Positions 42,931-52,090 of a DNA stretch of 64,000 bases are shown here, piece by piece (the stretch's first letter is position 1; every line of letters starts with the position of its first letter). This DNA comes from Halobacteriovoraceae bacterium (GTDB lineage: Bacteria; Bdellovibrionota; Bacteriovoracia; Bacteriovoracales; Bacteriovoracaceae): contig PAMZ01000018.1 of the NCBI GenBank assembly GCA_002707495.1, positions 248,001-312,000 of the forward strand, given 5' to 3'. The translations under genes and the position numbers were made by a program. Below the pieces are notes generated by a model. That model saw nothing but the letters and a program-made list of their open reading frames with translations. It was not told the origin of the DNA and made no database searches.

Positions 42931-43743
42931 ATGAAATTAAACAAGATGGTCTATATCCTTATTTTCACAGGTCTTTTAATATTGGATCAAGTCAGCAAGC
43001 ATCTGGCGCTTAATTTCCTCTCTATAATTCATTTTAACGAGGGTATATTTCTCGGCAATTTAAGTCACTCAAGCCAACTTTTCAGAGTAACTTTTCTCGC
43101 CACAACATCAGTTTACCTATGTATGCTGTATCTTTTCATGATGGATTTTCTCTCTTCCTTTTTTTATCGCACTAAAATTTTTATGACTCTCATTTTTTCA
43201 GGTGTAGTGGGAAATATAATTGATCGAGTCGTCTTTTTGAAAACCATAGACTTCATCCCTGGTATCAATCGAACAGCATTTAATTTGGCTGATATTTTTA
43301 TTACTGTTGGAGTGCTGCTTTTAATATATGAACTCTTTAAACCAGCAGCCGAGGTCAAATTCAAACGAACAACATTTATTATCAATAAAAAAGAGCAGAT
43401 AAATTTTGCCTCTAAGATGGCAGCAGGCTCTTTTCTGTCTTCAAGCGCTCTTGGTATTTTTACCTTTACTTACGTTAAGGACTTAAGCCATCAAGCCGCT
43501 TTTGATACACAAGTATTTATGAATTATTTTGTCTTCCTCACAATTCTCTCTACCACTGTTATGTTTATCATTGGATTACTGATGTCTCACAAGACTGCTG
43601 GTCCCATATATGCCTTTGAAAATTTTGTGCTTTCAATCGCAAAGGGAGAAGAAAGAGAGTTCTACCTTAGGGAAGGCGACAATTACCAGCAATTAAGAGA
43701 CACAGCAGAAAAACTTCAAAAGCTATTAAATGAGAGAAATTAA
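42931..43743 (+). CDS. lspA: Signal peptidase II fused to two-TM/HAMP-like module
   Basis: Residues 1-138 form lipoprotein signal peptidase: DQVSK (19-23), GNIIDR with catalytic Asp98 and FNLAD with catalytic Asp121, in four membrane segments. LspA normally ends here at about 160 residues. This protein continues to 270 with two more hydrophobic segments (about 163-182 and 197-218), SHKTAGPIY (219-227) and a HAMP-like helix, all resembling the separate protein at 17984-18562. There is no Shine-Dalgarno; a TATACT lies at 42913-42918. It sits between the two cytochrome cassettes, which encode several lipoproteins it could process. Confidence 0.88.
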   Translation: MKLNKMVYILIFTGLLILDQVSKHLALNFLSIIHFNEGIFLGNLSHSSQLFRVTFLATTSVYLCMLYLFMMDFLSSFFYRTKIFMTLIFSGVVGNIIDRVVFLKTIDFIPGINRTAFNLADIFITVGVLLLIYELFKPAAEVKFKRTTFIINKKEQINFASKMAAGSFLSSSALGIFTFTYVKDLSHQAAFDTQVFMNYFVFLTILSTTVMFIIGLLMSHKTAGPIYAFENFVLSIAKGEEREFYLREGDNYQQLRDTAEKLQKLLNERN

Positions 43744-44956
43744 GCTCAAAGAATTACTTCATTCTGACTTTCAGGAATATAAACTGATTGAAGGTCTTCC
43801 ATGTCTTTATTTGGATCAGGATGAAACATTGGCATCTTGGTCAATAAAGATTAATTCTTATATTAAAGAAGAAGAAACTCATATCAAAAGTTTGCAATTT
43901 AAAATTAATCAAACAGAGTCAAAGAACTCTAAAAAACGTCTCAACGATCAGCTGCAAGCGAGAGTTTTTAACCTAAAACAATTTAAAAAGATTCTTAAGG
44001 GTTTTTTCAAGGAGACGGGAACTCAAACGATTTTCTCCTCACAACAAATACATTCCTACTTCGAAAATATTTTTAGAGATTGGGCCTGGGGAAAAGATGA
44101 ATTAGAAGCTCATATTGACGAACTTATAAAGACGGATCTAAACAATAAGACAGTGCTCATTCTTGGTGCCGGGGCCGGAGGTTTATCGTTTAATCTGGCA
44201 AAGAAGTTTCCTGATAGTTTTTTTGTGGATATTGAACACAACCCACTACTTGCTTGCGTAAACGAAAAATTATGCCAGGGTCAAAGCTTAAAGCTTATTG
44301 AGTATACTCCCTACCCCAAAGAATTAATTTCAACCTCACAAAAACATGAGCTCAAAGGGGAAGTCCTAGAAAATAAAACAACGATTTTGGCAACTTTTCC
44401 AGACCTACCATTTAAAGAGCATAGTTTCGATATCATAATCGCTCCATGGTTTCTGGATATTTTAGATATTCCCTTTGAAAATGCACTTTTTTGCGCAAAG
44501 GATTTCCTTAAGGAAGAAGGGGTTTTTCTTTTCTGTGGGCCTACAAATATTCACAAAAAAGTCATTACAGAGCAGTATTGTTTTGAAGAAATAGAAGACA
44601 TTTTTAAAGAGCATTTCAAAGAGGTTAAAGGGCACTCAAAATCTATCCCCTACCTGGCCTCTCCCCTAAGCTCCCAGACTAGAATAGAGAATGTTGCCTT
44701 TTTCGAAAGTTTTGGACTTAAATCCTCGGAACTAAGTTTAAAAGCGACAACTCAAATCTTCGATCTTCCTTACACACCAGAGTTTGAACAATATAAATCT
44801 TTGCAGATTGTAAAGGCCCAAATTCTCTCGCACATCACAAAAGATATCAATGTTGATGATCTCGCCCTAATTTTAGAGAGCAAGTTTAACTTATCCCATC
44901 AAGAGTCTAGACCTTATGCTCAAAAGTTTCTTGATAAAATAAAGTTCGAGTATTAA
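43730..44956 (+). CDS. Class I SAM-dependent methyltransferase-like protein
   Basis: A 408-residue protein overlapping lspA by 14 bases. A helical, Lys-rich N-terminal 110 residues precede a Rossmann methyltransferase core: motif I VLILGAGAGGLSFNLA (about 141-156), acidic motif II FFVDIEHNPLL, and FDIIIAPWFLDILD (about 239-252). The C-terminal 60 residues (DDLALILESKFNLSHQ and KFLDKI) look like a PqqD-type helical module. The substrate is unknown. It is convergent with B4, with one base between stops. Confidence 0.7.
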   Translation: MREIKLKELLHSDFQEYKLIEGLPCLYLDQDETLASWSIKINSYIKEEETHIKSLQFKINQTESKNSKKRLNDQLQARVFNLKQFKKILKGFFKETGTQTIFSSQQIHSYFENIFRDWAWGKDELEAHIDELIKTDLNNKTVLILGAGAGGLSFNLAKKFPDSFFVDIEHNPLLACVNEKLCQGQSLKLIEYTPYPKELISTSQKHELKGEVLENKTTILATFPDLPFKEHSFDIIIAPWFLDILDIPFENALFCAKDFLKEEGVFLFCGPTNIHKKVITEQYCFEEIEDIFKEHFKEVKGHSKSIPYLASPLSSQTRIENVAFFESFGLKSSELSLKATTQIFDLPYTPEFEQYKSLQIVKAQILSHITKDINVDDLALILESKFNLSHQESRPYAQKFLDKIKFEY

Positions 44957-44957
44957 T

Positions 44958-47900
44958 TTACTGATTTTGAAAGGCCCTTTTTTCAGCTTCCATCCAGTTA
45001 ATAACGGCATCGCGATATTTGGTTTTTATATTTTCAAACTCTTGCTCGTAATCCCCATTATTACCACAGCTAGAAGGATCCACGATGGTACCGCTTTGGT
45101 TTTGGAAGTTGACTCCCATGCAATCCCGATTTACAGCAATCTCTCCCTCAGCTGTGGGATTATTTGAGTTCCAATCATCTTGGCGGTTAAGATAGTCTTC
45201 TGGACTTCTAATATCATATAAAGATCTTCCCGATTGAATATATCTCGGGATATCAGGATTAGAATTATCAACGGAGCCATTTTCAGTTAATATGTCCCCA
45301 TTATCAGGTGACTGGACATTCTGGTAAGTTCTATACCTCACTCTTTGAAAAGTTCCGATGAATTTTTCTAAGTACTCGCGATCACTTCCTGAGTATGCAT
45401 TCAGATCTATCTGACCCGCAGCTTTATTCGATCCTTGAGTATATCTAAGTAATCTATTTCCTCGCCAGGTACTGGCAAATCCAGAAGCGTCTGAAGTGCT
45501 TGCTACGAATCTTCGATTGGTACCCGAACCCGTTATATTTACATCTTGAATAAAATGTAATTTAGGATGGTTAAATGTTCCGTTGATTCCCCTCAATAAA
45601 AGTGAACGCTCAAAATTACCAAAATCTACTCTTGAAAGAGCTTGCTCACAAAGCACTTGCGAATTATCAAAAAAAGTCGTCATTTTAAAGAAGGGGTGAT
45701 CTTCATTATGGCATGTTGTACATGTATAGAAAGTCATATTCTCCGCAGTATTACCGTTTGTGCCTGGAAAACTTGAACTCGTATAATCCATATACTCCTC
45801 TTTTAACACGAGTCTAAATTGATTAAGTATAGGCATTACTGATTGCTCAAATAAAGCAAGTTCCTTACATTTTCTTCCTTCAACTGCGACGGGAGCATCT
45901 TCATCTAGAACGGAAGAAGGAAGGTTCGTGTATTGCAGGTCTTCAAAGACAAATGCGAATTCATCACTCGCAGGACCCAAAACTTCAAGCACGACCAATG
46001 GTGAGTAAGTGAGGATTCCTGAATTTGGTCCTGTGACTCTATCTAGCTTTGAGTAAGTAGAATTACTTAGTTCAAAATTTCCATTCACTAAAACTTTAAT
46101 ATTTCTGAACCTAAAGTTTCTAGTCCCATCTACAAACCTAGGGTTTCTAAATATATAGGAATCATCTGTCTCAGAGACTTTAACATCGATTTCAAAAAAT
46201 CCGCGACTTCCCAAAAGGGACGATAAATCATATCTCAATGTCCTTGGATTAGCATCTTGGATAAAGCCTTCATCAATAAGGTTTTTTGCTGGGTTGAATT
46301 GTGGGTTTTTATTAATTGCGACGAGATCTATTTTCACATCAATATCGTCTTCAATGATTTCTAAAGTATAGACTCCTGCACCAAGATCCCATTTAACTCT
46401 TTGAGACTCGTTATTAATATTAGGCGTATACCACTCCCAATTTCTTTCGTTAGTAGCATACTCTCTACAAAGAGCATCTTGTATGGAGCTGGTAGTACAA
46501 GCGCCAACGGAATCTGCACGACAATTTCTTACGACATTTCCGCCTTCATCTTTTATTTGCAGTTTTACTCTATCAGTATTATTTTCAGGGGCCATAAGCT
46601 TAAGCCACACATTATATTCACCGGGGTCATTGACTCTAAATTTATACACAGCTTTTCCTGGTGTTCTTTGTTCCACAGAAAGCTCTTCCAGCCCAGTATC
46701 TTGAGAATTTGCTTGGGCAGCAAGTGCAGTAGAGATCGCAGTTTCCCAATCATTAATGGCCGATATCATCATATTACCAAGCGTATTGCAGGCAGAAGCT
46801 CCTCCACAATTATGCCTATCATCCAACATCCTCTGCACTGGTCTTGCATTCCTAGGAATATCAAAGTTCACAAAGCCACCCACAGCTGCTGCTTGATTAT
46901 AAGCCGCAATATCGTCAGCTTGCGCGAACTGCGGTCGATCCGAGCCATCTGCGTGGCAATTAACACAACTTGCTCCGGTAAAGACTGGCTTTAAAGTCTC
47001 ACCAAATGTCTCTGCCTGAATTTGACCCACAGTTTTAACAGATCCCCCGGTATATAGTGCGGCTAGATCTAGGAAGGTATTGCCAAAGCTTGAAAGGTTT
47101 ATAGCTCCCTCTGGATCCCAGTTTATATTTCTATAAGTTTCACGCGAGCCTGCAGAGACCTCATAATGAACATACTCGTGTAACCTAAATAAGCCATTAC
47201 CGTTTACCACAACTGCGTCGGCGGGCTCAGACAAGTTACCCATAAAGTGCGCATGAAAAAGATTTACCTGGTTTTCTTTGTCGGAAAAATTGAACACGTT
47301 TCCATTGACGATACGTAGCCCCTCAGGGATATCACCTAAATCGGAGGCATCATCAAAAATATTATAAATTCGATCACTGAGTTGAGAGTACATCTGATCT
47401 CTAAAGGCGGAGCTTGGTAGTCCTTCAATAATCTCATTAGTATTTGCCAAAAAGTATTCTGCTCCAGAGCTACCAAATCGAGGAGCAAAGAAATCAAAGA
47501 CCAGGTTAGTTTCCCCTCCCCAAGTATAAGTTAAAGAAGGTGTTGCATTTGCTGACTCGACAACGGACCTAATATTTGAGTTAAAAAAGTTTGCTCGCAT
47601 AAACTCAGGCAATACCCTTATAGAATTTATTCTAATAAAATCACCGTCTTCATTTCTGAAAAAATAGGGAGTATAGTCCGTAATATTTGGATCTAATAAA
47701 GCAGCCTCATAATTTTCTCTTTCATCAGGATCTATCCATGTCATGACGACTTGGGATGAATAAAATTGATGTCCTGACTGATTAACATGTCTCTGTCTTT
47801 CCGAAATACGAAAAGGACCAAGAACTGTATTATCAATTCCACTACTAACATCGCATCCAATTCCAATACTCCCATTTCTCGATGTAGCTTCTTTGGGATG

Positions 47901-48479
47901 AACTGGAGGTTGATCGCCTGATATGTAACGCAAACCAGAAGCTTGTGACGCCGTTTTTATTTTGAACCTTCCACTTAAAGCGCCATCCTCAGCTTGTAGA
48001 ACAACTGTTCCATTGATTGTTTCTGCTATTTTATCTTGGCCTTGTGAGATTTTTAGAGAGTGAGTGATTTTTCCAGACACCCCCCCAAGTCCTCCGGAGT
48101 TAGCTTTCCAGTCTTCAATAGCCTGCAACATTTCATTTGCATTTGCTTGGCAATCACTCCAGCAGTAGTGTCTATCTTCTGAGAGGCGTCTTACCAACCT
48201 AGACTTTGCGGGCTCTTGAAAATTGACCCTTCCTGTATCTACAACAGCATCATGAGCTGAGCGAAAATCACTAACTGAATGTTTTGGAGCTTGAGAACCA
48301 CTATCTCCGTGGCATCCAGCACAGCTTGCCTTCAATAGTGGATGCACAGTATTTTGAAAGGCTCGAGCCGACTCGGCACTGGCGGACTTTTCCTCAAAAG
48401 TTAACTCTGTAACTTCTTGAGGTTCTCCAATGCATGATTGTAAAGTAACAATCAAGGCCAATAGTAAAACGTTCCGCAT
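44958..48479 (-). CDS. Cassette B4: large three-heme-motif exported lipoprotein
   Basis: A 1173-residue protein with a lipoprotein signal ending LQSC (Cys16). Three CxxCH motifs occur: CAGCH at 53-57, CVNCH near 503 and CTTCH near 917. The regions after the first two are internal repeats sharing VNFxxP, RRL/M, DRHxC and AIxDW. Between lie beta-rich domains; DPNITDYTPYF and YDLSSLLGSRG with KVLVNGNF match A4. It is the largest protein here and closes cassette B. Compared with A4 it carries an extra heme unit and domain. Role inferred as multi-domain envelope cytochrome. Confidence 0.75.
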   Translation of the reverse strand: MRNVLLLALIVTLQSCIGEPQEVTELTFEEKSASAESARAFQNTVHPLLKASCAGCHGDSGSQAPKHSVSDFRSAHDAVVDTGRVNFQEPAKSRLVRRLSEDRHYCWSDCQANANEMLQAIEDWKANSGGLGGVSGKITHSLKISQGQDKIAETINGTVVLQAEDGALSGRFKIKTASQASGLRYISGDQPPVHPKEATSRNGSIGIGCDVSSGIDNTVLGPFRISERQRHVNQSGHQFYSSQVVMTWIDPDERENYEAALLDPNITDYTPYFFRNEDGDFIRINSIRVLPEFMRANFFNSNIRSVVESANATPSLTYTWGGETNLVFDFFAPRFGSSGAEYFLANTNEIIEGLPSSAFRDQMYSQLSDRIYNIFDDASDLGDIPEGLRIVNGNVFNFSDKENQVNLFHAHFMGNLSEPADAVVVNGNGLFRLHEYVHYEVSAGSRETYRNINWDPEGAINLSSFGNTFLDLAALYTGGSVKTVGQIQAETFGETLKPVFTGASCVNCHADGSDRPQFAQADDIAAYNQAAAVGGFVNFDIPRNARPVQRMLDDRHNCGGASACNTLGNMMISAINDWETAISTALAAQANSQDTGLEELSVEQRTPGKAVYKFRVNDPGEYNVWLKLMAPENNTDRVKLQIKDEGGNVVRNCRADSVGACTTSSIQDALCREYATNERNWEWYTPNINNESQRVKWDLGAGVYTLEIIEDDIDVKIDLVAINKNPQFNPAKNLIDEGFIQDANPRTLRYDLSSLLGSRGFFEIDVKVSETDDSYIFRNPRFVDGTRNFRFRNIKVLVNGNFELSNSTYSKLDRVTGPNSGILTYSPLVVLEVLGPASDEFAFVFEDLQYTNLPSSVLDEDAPVAVEGRKCKELALFEQSVMPILNQFRLVLKEEYMDYTSSSFPGTNGNTAENMTFYTCTTCHNEDHPFFKMTTFFDNSQVLCEQALSRVDFGNFERSLLLRGINGTFNHPKLHFIQDVNITGSGTNRRFVASTSDASGFASTWRGNRLLRYTQGSNKAAGQIDLNAYSGSDREYLEKFIGTFQRVRYRTYQNVQSPDNGDILTENGSVDNSNPDIPRYIQSGRSLYDIRSPEDYLNRQDDWNSNNPTAEGEIAVNRDCMGVNFQNQSGTIVDPSSCGNNGDYEQEFENIKTKYRDAVINWMEAEKRAFQNQ

Positions 48480-48484
48480 TTAGC

Positions 48485-50113
48485 TTATCCTGTTATGTCT
48501 TTCATTCTAATTAAAGATTCATGTTCAGGAGGAAGACTTCCTGTTCCAAATATATCTTCAAAATCACCCTCTTTTCCTTGTGCCGCCAAATAATTTAGCA
48601 TAATAGCTTTCCAAAGATTTTCCGTGCTATCTCCAATGACAGTAGTTAAATCAACTCCACCATTTTTAATAAAATTCCCTACTTGTCTTCTTGGCTGACT
48701 ATTATTATTTTCCCGCACTAAAGAGCTTCCATCGTGATCATGTTTATAAACAATAAGTAGCGCAGAAGATCTTGTTCCAGAGTCACCTACATGCATAACC
48801 TTATTAACGGCACCAATTCCTGGTATAACTTGAGGCTGGGTCGCACCACCCGCATCAGAAGCAACGCCCCCGTCGGTATAAAGATGAATGGCAACGTTCT
48901 CCCCTTTTTGACTGGCGAGTAAAATACATCGTCCTATGGCCTCTCCTATTTGTCGGTCTTTTTCGTGAGTTGTTGCAATAGCGTTTCCGTGATAGTCACA
49001 TCCACCAATAGTAATCGTACCTGCTCCAGCTATTTTATCGATAACAAGTTTGGCCACAGAGGCAACATTGCCCCCTGGATTGGCAAAGCTGTCATTAATA
49101 GCATTATTCTGATCAGCAGCTAGAGTTGTTTGAGCAAATGCAGCTTGGACAGCAGAATCATTCGTCGGATCTAGCATGGTTGCACTAAAAGTTGAAAACA
49201 GCGTTTTTGCATTTTCTAGAGAGCAATTTAGAACCGATTGAATTTGGGCTATACTTCGTTTTTTAGAAATATCTTCTAGTTTTGTTTTCGACATTTTTGA
49301 TATTCTGTCCATAAATTTTTGAACCCTCTCTTGTCCTCCCGATCCAGCAAGATTTATATAATTTCCACCAGACAACTCAGAACCTAGACTTAGCAGTCCA
49401 CTTGCAGTTGCACTACTGTTCACTCGTGTTGGTCTTTTTGCCGGATTAATCATTGAAGCTGGTGCGCTCGACCTTGCCCCCGTTGCAGAAGATGCATTTC
49501 CAATCAGAGGAACTAATTGTCCATCAGCTCCCGCCAAGTTTGCCATGAATACAGTGTTTATAGGGTTCGTTGCTGTATCATCTGAAGTACGTGTACAAAA
49601 AATTAGTCCATCGACACCGTCTGAAATAGGCCTACTGTTTGGCATATTATGTCCATCCAAAACTTGATTCATACCTTGTAAAATCCCAGATGCTCTATGA
49701 AATTTTAAACCATACTTCCCCTCAAGCTCTCTGCCAGATTGATTAGGATGTTCCTCAGGCGAAACACCGATTCGAATATAGTCAGATGTACTAGCTCCTG
49801 GATAATCAAGATCATCTTGTACCTCGGAATTTTCCGCCATACTAACAAAAGCATTTGCCCCGGCAATATTCATTCCGCCACCACCATCAATGCAGATATA
49901 TGGTAGCCCCCCTTGAAAGCTTGGAATTTCACAGCCTCTTTCTTGCGCCAGTGCTGGATTAGACCTCATTACCATTGAAGTAAATGAAGGAAGAACAAGC
50001 GACGTACTAAGTCCTATAAAACCTTGTGCAATAAAATCTCGCCTCGTCTTTGGTTTTTTATGTCCTTGATGTTGATAAGGAAGAATCTTATTTTTTTCAT
50101 CTTCATTTTTCAT
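48485..50113 (-). CDS. Cassette B3: Tat-exported DUF1501/DUF1552-like protein
   Basis: A 542-residue paralogue of A3. TRRDFIAQGF (about 23-32) is the twin-arginine signal, with the hydrophobic stretch ending ALAQ. Shared features with A3 are an early ICIDGGGGMNIAG segment, SRPISDGVDGLIFCT, TIGGCDYHGNAIATTHEKDRQIGEAIGR read in place of the A3 GGYDYHGND segment, and IHLYTDGGVAS. Late YLAAQGKEGDFEDIFG corresponds to YLALHGEEANFLNVVG in A3. It starts 23 bases after B2 and ends 5 bases before B4. Enzymatic role unknown. Confidence 0.75.
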   Translation of the reverse strand: MKNEDEKNKILPYQHQGHKKPKTRRDFIAQGFIGLSTSLVLPSFTSMVMRSNPALAQERGCEIPSFQGGLPYICIDGGGGMNIAGANAFVSMAENSEVQDDLDYPGASTSDYIRIGVSPEEHPNQSGRELEGKYGLKFHRASGILQGMNQVLDGHNMPNSRPISDGVDGLIFCTRTSDDTATNPINTVFMANLAGADGQLVPLIGNASSATGARSSAPASMINPAKRPTRVNSSATASGLLSLGSELSGGNYINLAGSGGQERVQKFMDRISKMSKTKLEDISKKRSIAQIQSVLNCSLENAKTLFSTFSATMLDPTNDSAVQAAFAQTTLAADQNNAINDSFANPGGNVASVAKLVIDKIAGAGTITIGGCDYHGNAIATTHEKDRQIGEAIGRCILLASQKGENVAIHLYTDGGVASDAGGATQPQVIPGIGAVNKVMHVGDSGTRSSALLIVYKHDHDGSSLVRENNNSQPRRQVGNFIKNGGVDLTTVIGDSTENLWKAIMLNYLAAQGKEGDFEDIFGTGSLPPEHESLIRMKDITG

Positions 50114-50136
50114 TTTTTATCCTTAAGTAACTCTTA

Positions 50137-50727
50137 TTAAAACATAGTGATATAAGTTGAAGACAGAACTGCTGAACAACTCATTTTCATAAGTTTTCTC
50201 TTCTCTCTAGCAAAATTACCGTCGTCTACTAACTCATCCTCGTCATTTATAATTGCCTCTAAATTATTTAAGAAGTTAATATGATCCTGGTTTTGATCGA
50301 AGTCGAAATCTCCAAATTTTAGGGAAAGGTTTTGTACCTCCAATCTATTGGTTGAAGCTGAAGAGAAATCGAAGTCTGACTCATTTTCATCGACATATTC
50401 ATCACAATACGCAAATGCTAATCTTGTAGCCGCAATCTGATTAAACCCATTAAGAGTTTTTGGATCAGTGCTTGATGGAAGTTGCAATTGGATAGCTCTA
50501 TACTCATCTAGGATATCTCCACGGTTTGGAGATATCCCGGTTAATTTAGAGTAAGTGTTATTAACTTGAAGGAAGTTTTTAATCGCGAGATTGGAACTCG
50601 TTTGAGAAGTTTTCAAAGTCACACTACTCGACTTGTTTGAACCTTTTGAAATATTGTCCGCTTTTTCAGGTTCAACACACGATAAGAGTAGGCTCATTAA
50701 AATTGCAGAGGCTATCACCTTCTTCAT
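50137..50727 (-). CDS. Cassette B2: small lipoprotein
   Basis: With start ATG 50727 (GGGAG 7 bases upstream, one base past the B1 stop) the product has 196 residues and a signal ending LLSC. The domain after the Ser/Thr-rich linker contains NNTYSKLTGIS, LPSSTDPKTLNGFN and ends CSAVLSSTYITMF, matching A2 at the same positions. It is shorter than A2 because the acidic linker is reduced. The conserved paired Cys (AFAYC and the C-terminal MSCSA) could form a disulfide. Function unknown. Confidence 0.7.
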   Translation of the reverse strand: MKKVIASAILMSLLLSCVEPEKADNISKGSNKSSSVTLKTSQTSSNLAIKNFLQVNNTYSKLTGISPNRGDILDEYRAIQLQLPSSTDPKTLNGFNQIAATRLAFAYCDEYVDENESDFDFSSASTNRLEVQNLSLKFGDFDFDQNQDHINFLNNLEAIINDEDELVDDGNFAREKRKLMKMSCSAVLSSTYITMF

Positions 50728-50728
50728 A

Positions 50729-51958
50729 TCATTCTCCCATGCAGGCAATAGCTGCATTGATAAATACGTTTTTCATATTGCGATCTCGATCAAATTGTTG
50801 AGCGATAGAATTGACGATGTTTTTATCTAGTTCTGATGTAGGGCTTCTATGGCAAACGGTTTCAAAAACCTGCTGACTCAAGCAAGTACGAACCTGCTTA
50901 GTCTCAGCCAACATCTTTCCTAGATCCTTAGCTCCATTACCTGCATTTTGAGGACCCCAACCAATAGATTCATTTTGGCCATCAGTCCAAAGATTGATCC
51001 AGCTATCTGAAGTGGTAATCTTCCCGTCTGCAAAAGTATTAATATTATTAATTTTAGGAGCGACGGGACCAACGATTTCAGCATTTCCATCCACGACAAC
51101 ATCGTGAGCAGCGTAAACCATGCGACCGTCGACATAATCGTAATATGCAAACGCTCCCCCGAGCGCATCTTGGCCGGCATGGCAACCGACACAATAGGTT
51201 TTGTATGTATCAGCGGATCCACCTGGAGCTCGATCAACATCCCTTCTCACTCTAAAATCTGGAACGGAAGTATCACTCAATTCTTCCATTTCTTTACAAA
51301 GAAAATTCTTTGCAAAATAAGCAAATGCCGCTCGATTGGTTCCAGCAGGATAATAAGCCGCCGCAAACCCCCGAGTAGAAAACATTCCTGCGATAGCGGC
51401 TCCATCAAGGGTTGTATAAGTGTTTTGTTGAGTTTGAATAAAATATTTTCTATTTCCCAGCGGAACGAGCCCCTCTTCAGCAGCTACGTACATATCATTT
51501 TTGGTTCTGTTGTATTTGGGCACTGTAACGTCAAGATCTTCTAGGTAATAACGGTCTCTGTTTCTTCCCGTTAAGGTCCCATCAAATTGATACATAATAT
51601 TGTCCCAAAACACGCGGAAAAAATCGATTTCGTCTCTCGTTGCACCAATAAGTAGCGCTGACATATCATTGAGCGAAGTGAATTGAGAGCCGTCTTCGTT
51701 CGTCATTGGTGTAAAAAAGTTTTTTAAGGTGACGTTATAAAAACCTTCGTTGGATTCAATAATTTCTTTCGCAGCCAGTTCTACTTTTCCATTCGCAATC
51801 ATGGCCTCATATTTATCTGCGATTGCTTTATTAGCAGTTCCACCAGTTAGAGATGAGTAAAGCTGTTTTGCCTGGTCCCTTTTTTCGGCATGGGCCACAA
51901 AAGCGAGCATTAGCGCGCTACAGCCGATCGCTGCCTTTATCACAATTTTAAAATTCAC
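50729..51958 (-). CDS. Cassette B1: exported CxxCH protein, DUF1588/DUF1585-like
   Basis: I chose GTG 51958 because GGAGG lies 5 bases upstream and the signal peptide then begins cleanly; the product has 409 residues, cleaved after AHA. FYNVTLK, NDMSALLIGATRD and GMFSTRGFAAAYYPAGTNR lead to YCVGCHAGQDAL (heme motif near 255) and AYYDY. GNGAKDLGKMLAE and a Cys-rich C-terminus (CLSQQVFETVCHR) follow. It pairs with A1 across its whole length, and it heads cassette B. It is divergent from the heme-barrel gene at 52204. Confidence 0.75.
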   Translation of the reverse strand: MNFKIVIKAAIGCSALMLAFVAHAEKRDQAKQLYSSLTGGTANKAIADKYEAMIANGKVELAAKEIIESNEGFYNVTLKNFFTPMTNEDGSQFTSLNDMSALLIGATRDEIDFFRVFWDNIMYQFDGTLTGRNRDRYYLEDLDVTVPKYNRTKNDMYVAAEEGLVPLGNRKYFIQTQQNTYTTLDGAAIAGMFSTRGFAAAYYPAGTNRAAFAYFAKNFLCKEMEELSDTSVPDFRVRRDVDRAPGGSADTYKTYCVGCHAGQDALGGAFAYYDYVDGRMVYAAHDVVVDGNAEIVGPVAPKINNINTFADGKITTSDSWINLWTDGQNESIGWGPQNAGNGAKDLGKMLAETKQVRTCLSQQVFETVCHRSPTSELDKNIVNSIAQQFDRDRNMKNVFINAAIACMGE

Positions 51959-52090
51959 TATAGCCTCCGGGGATCTTGATAGAGTTATCGACAATTTAGC
52001 AGGGTTACTTGATTGCTACCGTTGGGATCTTTTAGAGAGTATAGATGACTTCTAGTTTTTCACGACACACAATCGATAAAGTTCAATAAA

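Noticed and set aside
46401..46994. 197-codon open frame antisense to B4
   Set aside because: It lies fully inside the B4 gene, has low-complexity Ile/Ser composition and no ribosome site or recognisable domain.
51104..51544. 146-codon frame antisense to B1
   Set aside because: B1 has a signal peptide and a heme motif and pairs with A1; the antisense product is not recognisable.
37224..51958. Recent duplication or mobile element joining the two cassettes
   Set aside because: The paralogues are strongly diverged at protein level, and no transposase, integrase or flanking direct repeats were seen.
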